Shown here: positions 54,649 through 63,197 of the stretch, one piece after another
How the letters are laid out: each line of letters begins with the position of its first letter
Position numbering within the stretch: the first letter of the stretch is position 1
Source of the DNA: Thermosipho affectus
GTDB taxonomy: Bacteria; Thermotogota; Thermotogae; Thermotogales; Fervidobacteriaceae
DNA length: 64,000 nt
Direction of reading: 5' to 3'
NCBI RefSeq assembly: GCF_001990485.1
Contig: NZ_LBFC01000022.1
Coordinates: 221,253 to 285,252, forward strand
Notes under the pieces: model-generated
The model's input: the letters and a program-made list of their open reading frames with translations, nothing else
Told to the model about the DNA's origin: nothing
Database searches by the model: none
Position numbers and translations under genes: made by a program

Positions 54649-55427
54649 ATTTTGTGGTGACAACGTCGTATAATCCAAGTAAGGAGCTTATAGAAATTGC
54701 AAAAAAACTTGCCATAGAATACGATGTAAGGTATTTAAATAGAAATCATTTGCCAAAATATTTAAAAAAAGGTTTGATTGATTTTTATTATGTTATAGAT
54801 AAAAAAAAGATGTTGAGTATAAAATGGAGGGATGGGGAGTTTTTTTTTCATCAAGGAATTGCAAAAATTAGAATGGAAAATATAAGGCATGGTGAAAGAG
54901 ATTACTTAATAGAATCTATCAACCCCAGCGAAAATGATGTAGTATATGATGCAACTTGTGGTTTGGGATCAGATGCGCTTCTAATTGCAAATTATGCAAA
55001 AAAAGTAATTGCAACGGAAGGATCAGTGCATATATATAGAGTAGTAAAGTGGGGACTTTCAAATTATGTTTCTGAGGAAGAATGGATAAATAAGTCAAAA
55101 GAAAAAATAGAATTATTAAACGAAAATTATAAAGATTTTATTCGAAAAGTAGAAGAGCGAGCGTTTGATGTGGTATACTGTGATCCTATGTTTGAAAATC
55201 CAATATATGAGAGTAATTCGTTAAATCCTTTGCGCTCCTTTGCTTTGTATGAGCCTCTGACAAAGGATGATTTAGAAGAAATGTTGAGGATTTCAAAGAA
55301 AAAAGTGGTAATTAAGACTCTAAAAAAAGATAATTTGTACAAGGAAATAAGGAAATATTTTGATGAAGAGTATGTTTCTAGAAAAAGTGGAGTAGTATAT
55401 GGAGTAATAAATAAGACGGAGGTGTAG
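54645..55427 (+). CDS. RsmJ-like class I SAM methyltransferase
   Basis: The 260-residue protein has a Rossmann methyltransferase core. DVVYDATCGLGSDALLIAN is the SAM-binding motif I, and DVVYCDPMFENPIYESNSLNPLRSFA is motif IV. The DPMF form and surrounding residues resemble RsmJ, which methylates G1516 of 16S rRNA (N2). The N-terminal 90 residues match the RsmJ pattern with YLNRNHLPKYLKKG. I give the family, not the exact target. It is coupled to the division-type gene upstream and ends 1 nt before ftsY. Confidence 0.8.
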   Translation: MNFVVTTSYNPSKELIEIAKKLAIEYDVRYLNRNHLPKYLKKGLIDFYYVIDKKKMLSIKWRDGEFFFHQGIAKIRMENIRHGERDYLIESINPSENDVVYDATCGLGSDALLIANYAKKVIATEGSVHIYRVVKWGLSNYVSEEEWINKSKEKIELLNENYKDFIRKVEERAFDVVYCDPMFENPIYESNSLNPLRSFALYEPLTKDDLEEMLRISKKKVVIKTLKKDNLYKEIRKYFDEEYVSRKSGVVYGVINKTEV

Positions 55428-55428
55428 T

Positions 55429-56316
55429 ATGGGATTTTTTGAAAAGTTCAAAAAAGGTCTTCAAAAAACAAGAGAAACTTTTTTCGGAAAGATAAAAAGT
55501 ATTTTAAAAGGTAAAAAGTTGGATGAGGAAACAAAAGAGGAAATAGAAGAACTTTTAATCTTGTCAGATGTTGGATACGAGGCGACTGAATATATTTTAG
55601 AAAGGATAGAAAAAGCCGATGGAGATGATGCATATGAGGCATTGAAAAAAGTATTAATTGATATTTTGAGAGGAAATAATGATCTTATAATAAGCGATTT
55701 GCCATTTGTTATAAGCATGGTTGGGGTTAATGGTTCTGGAAAAACAACAACTGCTGGGAAGCTAGCTTCATACTTTTCAAAAAATGGCAAGTCTGTTGTT
55801 TTGGCTGCTTGTGATACTTTTAGGGCTGCAGCAATTGATCAATTAAAGGTGTGGGGAGATAAGACAAATGCAACAATTATTGCACATCAAGAAGGTGCAG
55901 ATTCTGCCGCAATAGCTTTTGATGCAGTAAATCATGCAATTTCCAAGAAAAAAGATGTTGTAATACTGGACACTGCGGGAAGGTTGCACACAAAGAAGAA
56001 TTTGATGGAAGAGTTGAGAAAGATTAACAGGGTTATTAAGAAAAAGATTGAAAATGCGCCACATGAAGTTTTATTGGTAATTGATGCGGTTACAGGTCAA
56101 AATGGATTGCAACAGGCAAAGGTCTTTAAAGAATTTGTGGATATTACTGGAATAGTTTTGACCAAATTGGATGGTACAGCAAAAGGTGGAATCGCAATTG
56201 CTATTGCAAAGGAACTTGGTATTCCAATAAAGTTTGTAGGTTTAGGGGAAGGAATTGATGATTTAAAACCGTTTGATGCAGAAGATTTTGTTAATGCACT
56301 TTTGGAAGGTGAATAA
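55429..56316 (+). CDS. ftsY: signal recognition particle receptor FtsY
   Basis: FtsY is the membrane receptor that docks SRP-ribosome complexes for cotranslational insertion. The NG domain shows GVNGSGKTTTAGKLA (P-loop), DTFRAAAIDQLKVW, DTAGRLHTKKNLMEEL, TKLDGTAKGG and GLGEGIDDLKPFD. The N-terminal acidic A domain is almost absent and is replaced by a short basic amphipathic helix (MGFFEKFKKGLQKTRETFF), as in minimal FtsY proteins. At 295 residues it is of compact size. Confidence 0.97.
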   Translation: MGFFEKFKKGLQKTRETFFGKIKSILKGKKLDEETKEEIEELLILSDVGYEATEYILERIEKADGDDAYEALKKVLIDILRGNNDLIISDLPFVISMVGVNGSGKTTTAGKLASYFSKNGKSVVLAACDTFRAAAIDQLKVWGDKTNATIIAHQEGADSAAIAFDAVNHAISKKKDVVILDTAGRLHTKKNLMEELRKINRVIKKKIENAPHEVLLVIDAVTGQNGLQQAKVFKEFVDITGIVLTKLDGTAKGGIAIAIAKELGIPIKFVGLGEGIDDLKPFDAEDFVNALLEGE

Positions 56317-56317
56317 T

Positions 56318-56986
56318 ATGAATAGTTTATGGGATAAGGATTATAAGTGCCCTGTATGTGGTAAAGAATTTAAAAGTAAAAAGGTAAGGATAGATTCAGT
56401 GAAAATCTCAAGTTATGACGAAGACTTGAAACCTAACTTTTTGGAAGTTAATCCCTTTTTGTATGAAGTTGTTGTATGTCCGTATTGTCTTTACGCAGAA
56501 TATGAACCAAAATTTGAAAATACTGTAACTGTTGTTGAAAAAGATAAGATAATTGAAGCATTGGATAGATTAAAAGAGAAACTTTCAGAAATGAAAAGTA
56601 AGTTTGTGGAGAAGAGAAATATAGATATTGCCTTAAAGGCATATGGGATAGTTATAATTTTATCAACTGTTACTAAAAAATATTGTAAATTAGCAGACGC
56701 ATATTTAAAGGTTGCGTGGTTACTTAGAGAAAAAGGTGATAAAAATCAAGAAGATATAGCGCTTGCGCATGCGCTAAAAAATTTTGAAGATTGTTATATG
56801 AAATCTGATATTCCAGAAGGAAAACCCGAAGAGAAAGTTTTATTTTATCTTGGAGAGTTAAATAGGTATTTTAACAAAAAAGATGAATCTATAAAGTGGT
56901 TTTCTGTACTTATTAAAAAGTATGGAAGAAGCTCTTCGTATTATGCAAAGGTGGGAAGAGATAGATGGCAAAGTATGCGGCAATAG
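56318..56986 (+). CDS. DUF2225-family zinc-ribbon protein
   Basis: The 222-residue protein has an N-terminal zinc ribbon made of CPVCGKEF and CPYCLYAEYEP. A helical, TPR-like region (about 85-220) contains ALKAYGIVIILSTVTKKY and KLADAYLKVAWLLREKGD, as in the DUF2225 family. Its function is unknown. ATG 56318 follows GGAAGGTGAATAAT. An upstream in-frame start lies inside ftsY. The 3' end overlaps the LysM protein gene by 22 nt. Confidence 0.85.
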   Translation: MNSLWDKDYKCPVCGKEFKSKKVRIDSVKISSYDEDLKPNFLEVNPFLYEVVVCPYCLYAEYEPKFENTVTVVEKDKIIEALDRLKEKLSEMKSKFVEKRNIDIALKAYGIVIILSTVTKKYCKLADAYLKVAWLLREKGDKNQEDIALAHALKNFEDCYMKSDIPEGKPEEKVLFYLGELNRYFNKKDESIKWFSVLIKKYGRSSSYYAKVGRDRWQSMRQ

Positions 56987-58554
56987 TAGTTCTTTTATTA
57001 TTCTTGTTTTCTTGTAATTATGTAACATATGAACAGTTTAATCAATTGGAAAATAGAGTATTTACTATGGAAAATGTTGTGGAAAAACATGAAAAACAGA
57101 TAGAAGAGCTTGAAAAAAATTATATTAGTCTTTCAAAGAGTTTGAAAAGGGATATTGAAAGATTAGATAAAGAATTAAAAAACATTAATTTAAAAAACAA
57201 AGTAGATTATCTTGAGGATTTTACCCATAAATTAGCGTTTCAAATTTCTAGTATGGAAAATCAATTGAATAAAGTAACTGCTGATTTAACATCGTATAAT
57301 ATTCGTGGAATTATTTACAGGATAAACGAGGTAGAAGGCTTGGTTCAAAAGTTAGATTTGAATTCTGTAAATGCGCTTTTAAATGATGCCATTGAAAAAT
57401 ATAACAATGGATATGCAGAAATTTATAATTTAGCAGATAAGGTAAGGAAGTTAGAATTGGAAATTCAGGCTCTAAGTGAAACATTGTCGGAGATAGATAA
57501 TGTAAAAAGCAAAAATGACGAGAAGAGTATACCCGCAATTCAAATAATAAATCAGGTTGAAAAGATAAACAAATTGGAAAGTGTGGTTAATGATTTGATA
57601 CTAAAAGTTGATAAGATTTCATCTAAGGAAGGATTGGAAAAGGAATTGGCATTGGTGAAACAGATTAGTTCTGAAATTAGTTTTTTAAGGAAAAATTTTA
57701 GTCGAGAAGATATTATTGATATATTGAAGTTGAGGCAGGGGTATATTTCTTATATTGTAAGAAGTGGAGATTCATTGTATAGTATAAGTAAAAGATTTAA
57801 TCTGGGAAATAGGGGAGTTGAAAAGCTAATATCATTTAATGCAATAGTGAATCCGAGGAAGATTATTCCAGGTCAAGTCATAAAAATTCCGGTGGATGAT
57901 TTTAAGAAATTTTTGAGAATTCCGATAGATGTGGATCCTGGGAATATTTTAAGTTATTTTGGGGAATCAAGAGATGGAATTACCAATTTGGGAATAGACA
58001 TTGATGCCGCAGGTAGTGAAGTTTATCCAATTTTAGTTGGAAGAGTTACAATCAAGGGTGAAGATGTTTTGTATATAGATCATGGAAATGGTATTTTAGG
58101 AATTTACAAGGGAATAGAAACTAATTTAGAGGAAAATGACTGGGTGGATATTAACAAACCGCTGGGAAAGGTTAAAAAAATCTTTCATTTTGAATTGTGG
58201 GTTGATGGTGAACCTAAGGATCCTTTGAAATTATTATTTGAGTACAAAGGAAGATTTATGGTAACGTTTTATACCCCGTGGGATGATGGAAAAATACCTT
58301 TACATCCTACTTTTAGATTAACAAGATCTGGTAAAGTGGCAAGAGAGTGGATTACAGCTGCAATTGATCCCACATTGATCCCTTTGGGTAGTTATATATA
58401 TATTCCGCAGTTGAAAAAACTACTAGTCGCGGAAGATACTGGGAGTTTGATACAAGGAAAGAGGATAGATATATATATTGAAGATGTAAATATTGCAAGA
58501 AAAAATAGTGTTAAAGATTTTGATGTGTTTATACTAAAAAATGGAGGTATTTAA
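56965..58554 (+). CDS. lipoprotein with coiled coil, LysM, M23-like and 3D domains
   Basis: The 529-residue protein starts with a lipobox signal (LLLFLFSC). A coiled-coil region (about 20-250) leads to a LysM domain (about 263-310; YIVRSGDSLYSISKRF). Next comes a region that looks like an M23 peptidase lacking its first metal motif: NLGIDIDAAG replaces HxGxD, though FHFELWVDG is kept. The C terminus is a 3D domain with AIDPTLIPLGSYIYIP, AEDTGSLIQG and RIDIYI, as in MltA-type lytic transglycosylases and Rpf/YabG-like enzymes. It probably remodels peptidoglycan from a lipid anchor. The ATG overlaps the DUF2225 gene. Confidence 0.88.
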   Translation: MAKYAAIVVLLLFLFSCNYVTYEQFNQLENRVFTMENVVEKHEKQIEELEKNYISLSKSLKRDIERLDKELKNINLKNKVDYLEDFTHKLAFQISSMENQLNKVTADLTSYNIRGIIYRINEVEGLVQKLDLNSVNALLNDAIEKYNNGYAEIYNLADKVRKLELEIQALSETLSEIDNVKSKNDEKSIPAIQIINQVEKINKLESVVNDLILKVDKISSKEGLEKELALVKQISSEISFLRKNFSREDIIDILKLRQGYISYIVRSGDSLYSISKRFNLGNRGVEKLISFNAIVNPRKIIPGQVIKIPVDDFKKFLRIPIDVDPGNILSYFGESRDGITNLGIDIDAAGSEVYPILVGRVTIKGEDVLYIDHGNGILGIYKGIETNLEENDWVDINKPLGKVKKIFHFELWVDGEPKDPLKLLFEYKGRFMVTFYTPWDDGKIPLHPTFRLTRSGKVAREWITAAIDPTLIPLGSYIYIPQLKKLLVAEDTGSLIQGKRIDIYIEDVNIARKNSVKDFDVFILKNGGI

Positions 58555-58556
58555 AT

Positions 58557-59003
58557 ATGGCAGTTACGATGAAAAGTGAATATGCGTTGAGGTTATTGCT
58601 TCTTTTGTCTGTTGAGAATAAGCAACTTAGTACAAAAGGATTGATTGAAAGGTGTAAAAATAAAATACCATATGAATTTGCACAAAAAATTTTGTCCAAA
58701 TTGGTATCAGCCGGGATTTTATCATCATCTAGGGGAAAGTTTGGAGGTTACAAGCTTATTAAAAATCCCGATGAAATAACCATTTACGATATTGTGACAG
58801 CTGTGGATGATATAACTTCTGTGATTACGTGTTTTGTAGAACCGGGGAAAATTAAGACTTCACCTGAAATTTGCACTGTAAATGAAGTATGGCAAATAGT
58901 TATGGATAGGTTTTCACAGTCATTGAGATCTGTAACTTTGGAAGATTTACGAAAGTCTTATACAAAAAAGTGTGAGAAGTATGAAAGGAGGAGCAAATTA
59001 TAA
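58557..59003 (+). CDS. Rrf2-family transcriptional regulator
   Basis: The 148-residue protein has the Rrf2 winged helix: MKSEYALRLLLLLSVE, IPYEFAQKILSKLVSAGILSSSRGKFGGYKL and IYDIVTAVDD. In IscR-like members three Cys ligate an iron-sulphur cluster. Here ITCFVEPGK and PEICTVNE supply two in the right region, with another Cys near the C terminus, so cluster binding is possible but not certain. It is coupled by ATAA to mnmA, a sulphur-transfer enzyme, which suggests a link to sulphur or iron supply. Confidence 0.92.
   Translation: MAVTMKSEYALRLLLLLSVENKQLSTKGLIERCKNKIPYEFAQKILSKLVSAGILSSSRGKFGGYKLIKNPDEITIYDIVTAVDDITSVITCFVEPGKIKTSPEICTVNEVWQIVMDRFSQSLRSVTLEDLRKSYTKKCEKYERRSKL
58986..58991 (+). 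promoter_or_regulatory. ribosome-binding site that points to an ATA start for mnmA
   Basis: AGGAGG (inside AAGGAGGAG) lies 8 nt before ATA 59000-59002. An in-frame TGA at 58982-58984 rules out any start further upstream. The next standard start, TTG 59120, lies beyond the catalytic P-loop. Confidence 0.75.
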
Positions 59004-60076
59004 AGGTAGGTGTTGCATTAAGTGGAGGAGTTGATAGTGCAGTTGCTTTATACCTTTTAAAACAAAAAGGGTATGATGTTACTGCTTATCATATTAAAAC
59101 AATTCCAGATTCGGTTTACTTGACAAAAGAAATAAAACATAAAGTTTGTTGTAGTCCATCAGATACTTTTGATGCAATGAAAGTAGCAAAAAAATTCGAT
59201 GTAGAAATGAAAATAGTACATGTTGAAGAGGTATTTAAGGAAACGATAGTTAAATATTTTTTAGATGAATATAGAAAGGGAAGAACTCCCAACCCTTGTT
59301 TTTTTTGTAATGATTGGATTAAGTTTGGGTTTTTACTTGATGAAATCTTAGAAGATGGTAATGACTATGTTGCTTCAGGTCATTATGCAATTGTAAAAAA
59401 CGGTAGGTTGTACAAGGCAAAGAGTAAAGAGAAGGATCAGTCCTATTTTTTAGCTTCTATAAAACGTGGAAAATTGGGACATTTGTTATTTCCAAATGGT
59501 GAATATGAAAAAGAAGAAATTAGAGAAATTGCGAAAAAATTGGATATTCATGTGCATTCAAAGGAAGACTCTCAAGATTTGTGTTTTATACCTGATAACG
59601 ATATTTATAACTTTTTAAGTGAGAATGGTGTGAATTTTAATCCAGGATTGATAATAGATACTAAAGGAAATATTTTGGGGACTCATAAAGGATTACCAAA
59701 TTACACAATTGGACAACGGAAAATAGGAATTGCAACTGGGAAAAGATTGTATGTGTTAAAAAAAGATTTTGAAAATAATTTGTTGATTGTAGGCGAAAAG
59801 GATGAAGTGTTTAACAAAAAGTTTACCGTTTCGAAATTAAATTTTTTACAAGATGTATCTAACTCTCTACTAGGATATGTTAAAGTTAGAAAAAAGTTCA
59901 AAGAAGTTAAATGTAAGGCATATTTTTTAGATGGAAGATTGTTTGTGGAGACTGAAGAACCGGTATTTGCTATTACTCCTGGCCAAATAGCGGTAATTTA
60001 TGACGATGATGGAGCAGTAGTGGTATCAGGAATTATTGAAGAGGAGGGATGGAATGGATTTAAAGGTTTTGATTGA
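59000..60076 (+). CDS. mnmA: tRNA-specific 2-thiouridylase MnmA, apparently with an ATA start
   Basis: MnmA adenylates U34 of tRNAs for Lys, Glu and Gln and replaces O2 with sulphur. The PP-loop SGGVDS is at residues 8-13. CCSPSDTFDAMKVAKKF, the first catalytic Cys in TPNPCFFCNDWIKF, ASGHYAIV and the second in EDSQDLCFIPD follow, then a beta-barrel tail. Started at ATA 59000 it is 358 residues, of family length, and begins (M)KVGVALSGGVDSA. No ATG, GTG, TTG or CTG lies in frame between the TGA at 58982 and TTG 59120, and the latter would delete the P-loop. The ATA overlaps the Rrf2 stop (ATAA). Confidence 0.93.
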   Translation: MKVGVALSGGVDSAVALYLLKQKGYDVTAYHIKTIPDSVYLTKEIKHKVCCSPSDTFDAMKVAKKFDVEMKIVHVEEVFKETIVKYFLDEYRKGRTPNPCFFCNDWIKFGFLLDEILEDGNDYVASGHYAIVKNGRLYKAKSKEKDQSYFLASIKRGKLGHLLFPNGEYEKEEIREIAKKLDIHVHSKEDSQDLCFIPDNDIYNFLSENGVNFNPGLIIDTKGNILGTHKGLPNYTIGQRKIGIATGKRLYVLKKDFENNLLIVGEKDEVFNKKFTVSKLNFLQDVSNSLLGYVKVRKKFKEVKCKAYFLDGRLFVETEEPVFAITPGQIAVIYDDDGAVVVSGIIEEEGWNGFKGFD

Positions 60077-60566
60077 TCAAGAAAAATTGAAAAATCGTAT
60101 TAAAGAATTGGGAGCTGAAATTACGAATTATTATAAAGAAAAAACGGACACAATTCATGCTGTTTGTGTTCTGAAAGGTGCTATACACTTTTTTACGGAT
60201 TTGGTTGAGAATATTGATTTAAATGTTGAATATTCTTTTATTCATGTTTCAAGTTATAGTGGGATGGAATCTACTGGAAGAATTAGGGTAAAAAGTTGGA
60301 TAGATGAACCTATTGAAAGTAAATATGTCTTAGTGGTTGAAGATATTTTGGATACTGGGCAAACGTTATCGTATATTTTAGGATACTTGAATAGATATAA
60401 TCCTAAAGATTTGAAGGTAGCTACTTTGCTTAAAAAACCTTCAAAGAAGCCAATTGTTAGTGCAGATTTTATTGGTTTTGATATTGAAGATAAGTTTGTA
60501 GTTGGATATGGTTTGGATTTTGATGAAAAATATAGAAATATTCCTTATATAGGTTATATGGAATGA
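60054..60566 (+). CDS. hpt: hypoxanthine phosphoribosyltransferase
   Basis: The enzyme converts hypoxanthine or guanine plus PRPP to IMP or GMP in purine salvage. The PRPP-binding loop is VLVVEDILDTGQTLSYI. The flexible-loop region HVSSYSGMESTGRIRV and VGYGLDFDEKYRNIPYIG near the C terminus are typical of HGPRT. At 170 residues the length fits. ATG 60054 follows AGGAGG by 6 nt and lies inside the end of mnmA (23-nt overlap). The stop overlaps the LCP gene as ATGA. Confidence 0.94.
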   Translation: MDLKVLIDQEKLKNRIKELGAEITNYYKEKTDTIHAVCVLKGAIHFFTDLVENIDLNVEYSFIHVSSYSGMESTGRIRVKSWIDEPIESKYVLVVEDILDTGQTLSYILGYLNRYNPKDLKVATLLKKPSKKPIVSADFIGFDIEDKFVVGYGLDFDEKYRNIPYIGYME

Positions 60567-61720
60567 GAAAAAGTTTATTAATTACAGTTGGGATTATTAT
60601 TACATTGTTTTCATTAGGAATAGTTTTAATTCCTTGGTTTAGGATAATATTATATGTGATATATTCTCCTCTTAAAGAGGAAACGAATTTTTTGGTGTTA
60701 GGTTTAGATAAAGATATTCAAGGTACTAGAAGAACAGATGTAATAATGTTTTTAAGTGTAAATGCTAAGACAAAAAATATAAAAATTTCCAGTATTCCAA
60801 GAGATCTAATAATAGATGGAAAAAAAATAAACTCGTATTATCAAAGAAATGGTTTAGATGCTTTGATAAAATTGGTAGAAGGATTTTTGAATAAGAAAAT
60901 AGATAGATATGCAATAGTTGATTATGATGTAATAAAGATCATTGGTGATGAAATAGGTCCAGTTGAGGTTTATATAGATCAACCTATGAAATATACTGAT
61001 TATTCTCAAAATTTGATAATTAATTTTGAACCAGGATTACACAATTTATATGGTGAAGAGCTCCTTGCTTTTATGAGATTTAGAAAGGATTTTAGAGGTG
61101 ATCTTGGAAGAATAGAAAGACAAAAATATATTATTGAACAGCTTTTAAAAACAGCACTTAAAAAAGATATCTTTACTTTATCTAAAACGTTTAAAAAGGT
61201 TTTTGATATGATAGAGACAAATGTTAAAACTTCAGAACTTGTTTATTTAGCAGTAAATTTTAGAAATGGGTTTAATCTGAAAAATATATCTTTTCCCGTA
61301 AAGTATGATGTGGATGGAAATATCTATCCAGGTGATTTGAAAAATTATAGAGAAGCTTTTAATGGAGAAAAAAAAGAGGAGAATAGTTTCAATTTTTATA
61401 TATTGAACAATACGAAAACTCAAACAAGAACATATAACGTGAATTTATATTATATGTGGAAGGCGGCAGGTTTCATTCCAGAAAAAATATATAACTTGCC
61501 CAAATTATCTTTAAAAGAAGATACGGTGTATGTTTTAGATGAAAGTGTAAATATTCAAACTGTCAGTAACATAGTAAAAGTAGTACATCCAAAAAGAAGG
61601 TTTGCTATAAAATATGCAAAAGATCACTTAGAGGAATATTATTTGATAATTGAAACGTTATCTTCTGAAAGAAGCTATATAAACTTTCCAATTGATTTTA
61701 TAGTTATTCTAACAGGATAG
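60563..61720 (+). CDS. LytR-CpsA-Psr (LCP) family protein
   Basis: The 385-residue protein has a short cytoplasmic N terminus, one membrane helix (about 7-32) and the extracytoplasmic LCP domain: NFLVLGLDKD, RRTDVIMFLSVN, ISSIPRDLIIDG, INSYYQRNGLDALI and RFRKDFRGDLGRIERQK. The Arg and Asp residues that bind polyprenyl phosphate are kept. A C-terminal LytR_C-like domain (NFYILNNTKTQTR) follows. LCP enzymes transfer glycopolymers from lipid carriers to peptidoglycan, here perhaps the polymer bound by the SLH protein (inference). Its last 12 nt overlap convergent nfi. Confidence 0.92.
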   Translation: MRKSLLITVGIIITLFSLGIVLIPWFRIILYVIYSPLKEETNFLVLGLDKDIQGTRRTDVIMFLSVNAKTKNIKISSIPRDLIIDGKKINSYYQRNGLDALIKLVEGFLNKKIDRYAIVDYDVIKIIGDEIGPVEVYIDQPMKYTDYSQNLIINFEPGLHNLYGEELLAFMRFRKDFRGDLGRIERQKYIIEQLLKTALKKDIFTLSKTFKKVFDMIETNVKTSELVYLAVNFRNGFNLKNISFPVKYDVDGNIYPGDLKNYREAFNGEKKEENSFNFYILNNTKTQTRTYNVNLYYMWKAAGFIPEKIYNLPKLSLKEDTVYVLDESVNIQTVSNIVKVVHPKRRFAIKYAKDHLEEYYLIIETLSSERSYINFPIDFIVILTG

Positions 61721-62383
61721 AAATTTTTTCTTTATTTTTTGTGTGTAAATGTGAGCTAGTCTTGTTGGTTCTGGAAGTTTGTATTTTCCGATAAATAATT
61801 TTGTTATTTTGAGACTAGATCCTATATCTATTAAATATCCAGGTGATATAAAAATGGGCTTGACATTATCTTTGCTTCTGTATACTATACCTAGTCTTTC
61901 GCCGCTGTATTCCAGATATGAAAAACTCCCATGTTTTTTTTCGGGTTCTTTGTAATTTCCTACCAATTTACTTTTTGCGATTCCAATTGTTGGTTTTTCA
62001 ATCCAAAGCCCCATATGACTAGCTATTCCTAGTTTTCTTGGGTGTGCAATACCATGTCCATCAAAAAAAACAATATCTACATTTGTTTTTAATTTTTCCC
62101 AAGCTTTTAAAAATATAGGGCCTTCTCTAAAAGCGAGTAATCCAGGGATGTAAGGAAATTTTACTTTTTCAATGTGATGTACAATTTCTTTGATGTTAAA
62201 TTTTTGATCTAGAACTACAATTACTGCCAATCCGTATTTATTTGGAAATGAAAGATCAACCCCCGCAACTAGAAAGGTTTCTTTTTCAAACTTTTTAAAT
62301 TTTAATAATTTTTTCAATTCATTTTGAATGTTTATAGCTTCTTTTGGAGTTATGTTCCAATTGTGTAATTTTTTGTATATCAT
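61709..62383 (-). CDS. nfi: endonuclease V
   Basis: Endonuclease V nicks DNA next to deaminated adenine (hypoxanthine). The catalytic Asp-Glu-Asp triad is visible in VAGVDLSF, LLAFREGPIFL and IVFFDGHGIAHPRKLGIASH, and GIAKSKLVG is also conserved. At 224 residues it matches the well-studied Thermotoga maritima enzyme. It lies 4 nt downstream of the nucleotidyltransferase gene and converges with the LCP gene. Confidence 0.96.
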   Translation of the reverse strand: MIYKKLHNWNITPKEAINIQNELKKLLKFKKFEKETFLVAGVDLSFPNKYGLAVIVVLDQKFNIKEIVHHIEKVKFPYIPGLLAFREGPIFLKAWEKLKTNVDIVFFDGHGIAHPRKLGIASHMGLWIEKPTIGIAKSKLVGNYKEPEKKHGSFSYLEYSGERLGIVYRSKDNVKPIFISPGYLIDIGSSLKITKLFIGKYKLPEPTRLAHIYTQKIKKKFLSC

Positions 62384-62387
62384 AATT

Positions 62388-63197
62388 TCACCCTTTTGAG
62401 TTTTGTATGCTAATTTTCTTTTTGTCTTCTTGTTTGAGTTTGATAATTCTATCGTACATATATTCGAAAAATTTAATATTTATTTTTCTTATAACTTCAT
62501 TTGGTATTTTTTCAATTGTATCTTTTAAAATTTCAGTTAACATTATTACACCTTTGGGTAAATAAGATGGGCCTAAAAAATCCATCGCCTTGTGTAATTT
62601 TTTATACAAGTTTTTGTCTAAATTTTTGTATAACCTTTTAAATCCTAGTTTTGAATTGTTTCTATCGTAAATATATCTTAAAATTACAGCTAAATCTCCA
62701 CATAAATGACTTCCAAGTCTTGAAGCCCATATTAAATCATTTCTTTTGTAAGCTGATACAAATTCTAACATAGTAAAGGAAAAAGAATTGAAATATCTTA
62801 TAAAATCTTCCTCAGTTATAGAAAGTTTTTCTGCTTTATAATTATTTAAAAGACCTTCAGGATCGTGGATTATTTTTATTTGGTCAGTTTTTGGTGAATT
62901 ACTAACAGTGACAGTATAAAAATCAAAATGTAGCCCGTTGTCAAAAACAGCAACAATTTGAGGTCCAACAAAATTTACTTCGGACCAGTAAAGTAATGGC
63001 CTGTATTGTTTCAGATAATGTAAACGCCTATTTAAAAATTCTTCTAATTTGTCGTTTTTCACAAGACAGTAAAAATCAACATCTGAATAAATATCCATTT
63101 CACCACGTGCAACTGAACCTTTAACAAATATTGCACGTACAGCCGGATCCTTTTTAACTAATCTAGAAATTGTGTTGATTGCATTTAATTGTTTCAT
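62388..63197 (-). CDS. nucleotidyltransferase-fold protein
   Basis: The 269-residue protein has the polymerase-beta-like minimal motif IFVKGSVARGEMDIYSDVDFYCLV (GSx10DxD), with a further acidic residue in LHFDFYTV. The C-terminal helical half resembles aminoglycoside adenylyltransferases and related proteins. The substrate is unknown; a resistance function is not implied. The ATG follows GGGGTG. It is the first gene of a two-gene unit with nfi and the last clear gene before a long non-coding stretch. Confidence 0.82.
   Translation of the reverse strand: MKQLNAINTISRLVKKDPAVRAIFVKGSVARGEMDIYSDVDFYCLVKNDKLEEFLNRRLHYLKQYRPLLYWSEVNFVGPQIVAVFDNGLHFDFYTVTVSNSPKTDQIKIIHDPEGLLNNYKAEKLSITEEDFIRYFNSFSFTMLEFVSAYKRNDLIWASRLGSHLCGDLAVILRYIYDRNNSKLGFKRLYKNLDKNLYKKLHKAMDFLGPSYLPKGVIMLTEILKDTIEKIPNEVIRKINIKFFEYMYDRIIKLKQEDKKKISIQNSKG

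Noticed and set aside
59120..60076. mnmA starting at TTG 59120
   Set aside because: This would remove the SGGVDS nucleotide-binding motif; the coding sequence clearly continues upstream to an AGGAGG site.
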